From assembly GCA_964016985.1 (NCBI GenBank), contig OZ024825.1:39493557-39557556 (forward strand): a stretch of DNA of 64,000 nucleotides, in the 5' to 3' direction. Below, piece after piece: positions 63,896-64,000 of this stretch. The notes beneath the pieces were generated by a model that was not told where the DNA came from, ran no database searches, and worked only from the letters and a program-made list of their open reading frames with translations. The translations under genes and the position numbers were made by a program. This DNA comes from Anodontia alba (lineage: Eukaryota; Mollusca; Bivalvia; Lucinida; Lucinidae). How positions within the stretch are numbered: position 1 is the first letter of the stretch; each line of letters starts with the position of its first letter.

Positions 63896-64000
63896 ATGGC
63901 TGCAAACAAACGAGCAAGACAAGGCTCGAACGAAGAAGAGGGTACAGTTATCTGTCAAAAATGTGACAAAGAAATAGTTGAGAAAATCCCATGCGCGTGC
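63896..64000 (+). CDS. Start of a cysteine-rich ORF, cut by window edge
   Basis: ATG at 63,896 (context TCAAAATGGC) opens 35 codons to the edge: MAANKRARQGSNEEEG, then CQKCDKEI and CAC. The CxxC...CxC pattern suggests a zinc-binding start such as a PHD-like finger, common at the beginning of LINE ORF1 proteins in molluscs. That role is inference; it may also be a host gene. Confidence 0.5.
   Translation, partial: MAANKRARQGSNEEEGTVICQKCDKEIVEKIPCAC

Overview
This window looks like nuclear DNA from a bivalve-type mollusc. I infer this from interrupted animal genes, AT-rich introns full of small transposons, tRNA-derived SINEs, and elements with tandem-repeat cores plus (GGAC)n tracts like those described from bivalves. 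No species can be named from sequence alone. Most of the window is repeat. Four protein-coding or formerly coding units carry most of the gene information, and most other open frames are shadows of repeats.

Left part (about 1-14,214, minus strand): six phase-compatible exons encode the N-terminal third of an STIL homologue (centriole duplication). They run from an ATG at 14,199 to a splice donor at 2,943, and the rest of the gene lies beyond the left edge. The introns hold TTAA-flanked MITEs, elements with CAG...CTG ends, foldback elements, SINE copies and two copies of an unclassified 275-bp repeat.

18.7-28 kb: a plus-strand non-LTR retrotransposon was cut by a second, minus-strand LINE and by a foldback MITE. 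This is followed by a 1.95-kb TIR element (22,594-24,548) and a complete but dead mariner copy (26,403-27,742) with TIRs, TA duplication and a broken DD34D transposase.

28.7-43 kb: several elements share one architecture: an internal tandem array, a (GGAC)n tract, then a terminal hairpin. Their core repeats differ. A three-exon minus-strand gene (36,965-44,752) for a 186-residue death-domain protein spans part of this region, so its first intron holds SINEs, a satellite-core element and a four-copy MITE cluster.

44-56 kb: a 340-codon TPR protein is encoded in one plus-strand exon (50,361-51,383), 24 bp after an almost pure (TA)n tract. Foldback and pogo-like MITEs surround it.

57-64 kb: an inverted satellite-core element (57.0-59.5 kb), a full SINE with target-site duplication (60,119-60,426), a very GC-rich 108-bp tandem repeat (61.3-62.3 kb), a frameshifted tail of a LINE polyprotein, and at the right edge the start of a cysteine-rich ORF that may be a retroelement ORF1.

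No operon-like relation between the genes is visible. They are independent eukaryotic genes separated by repeats.
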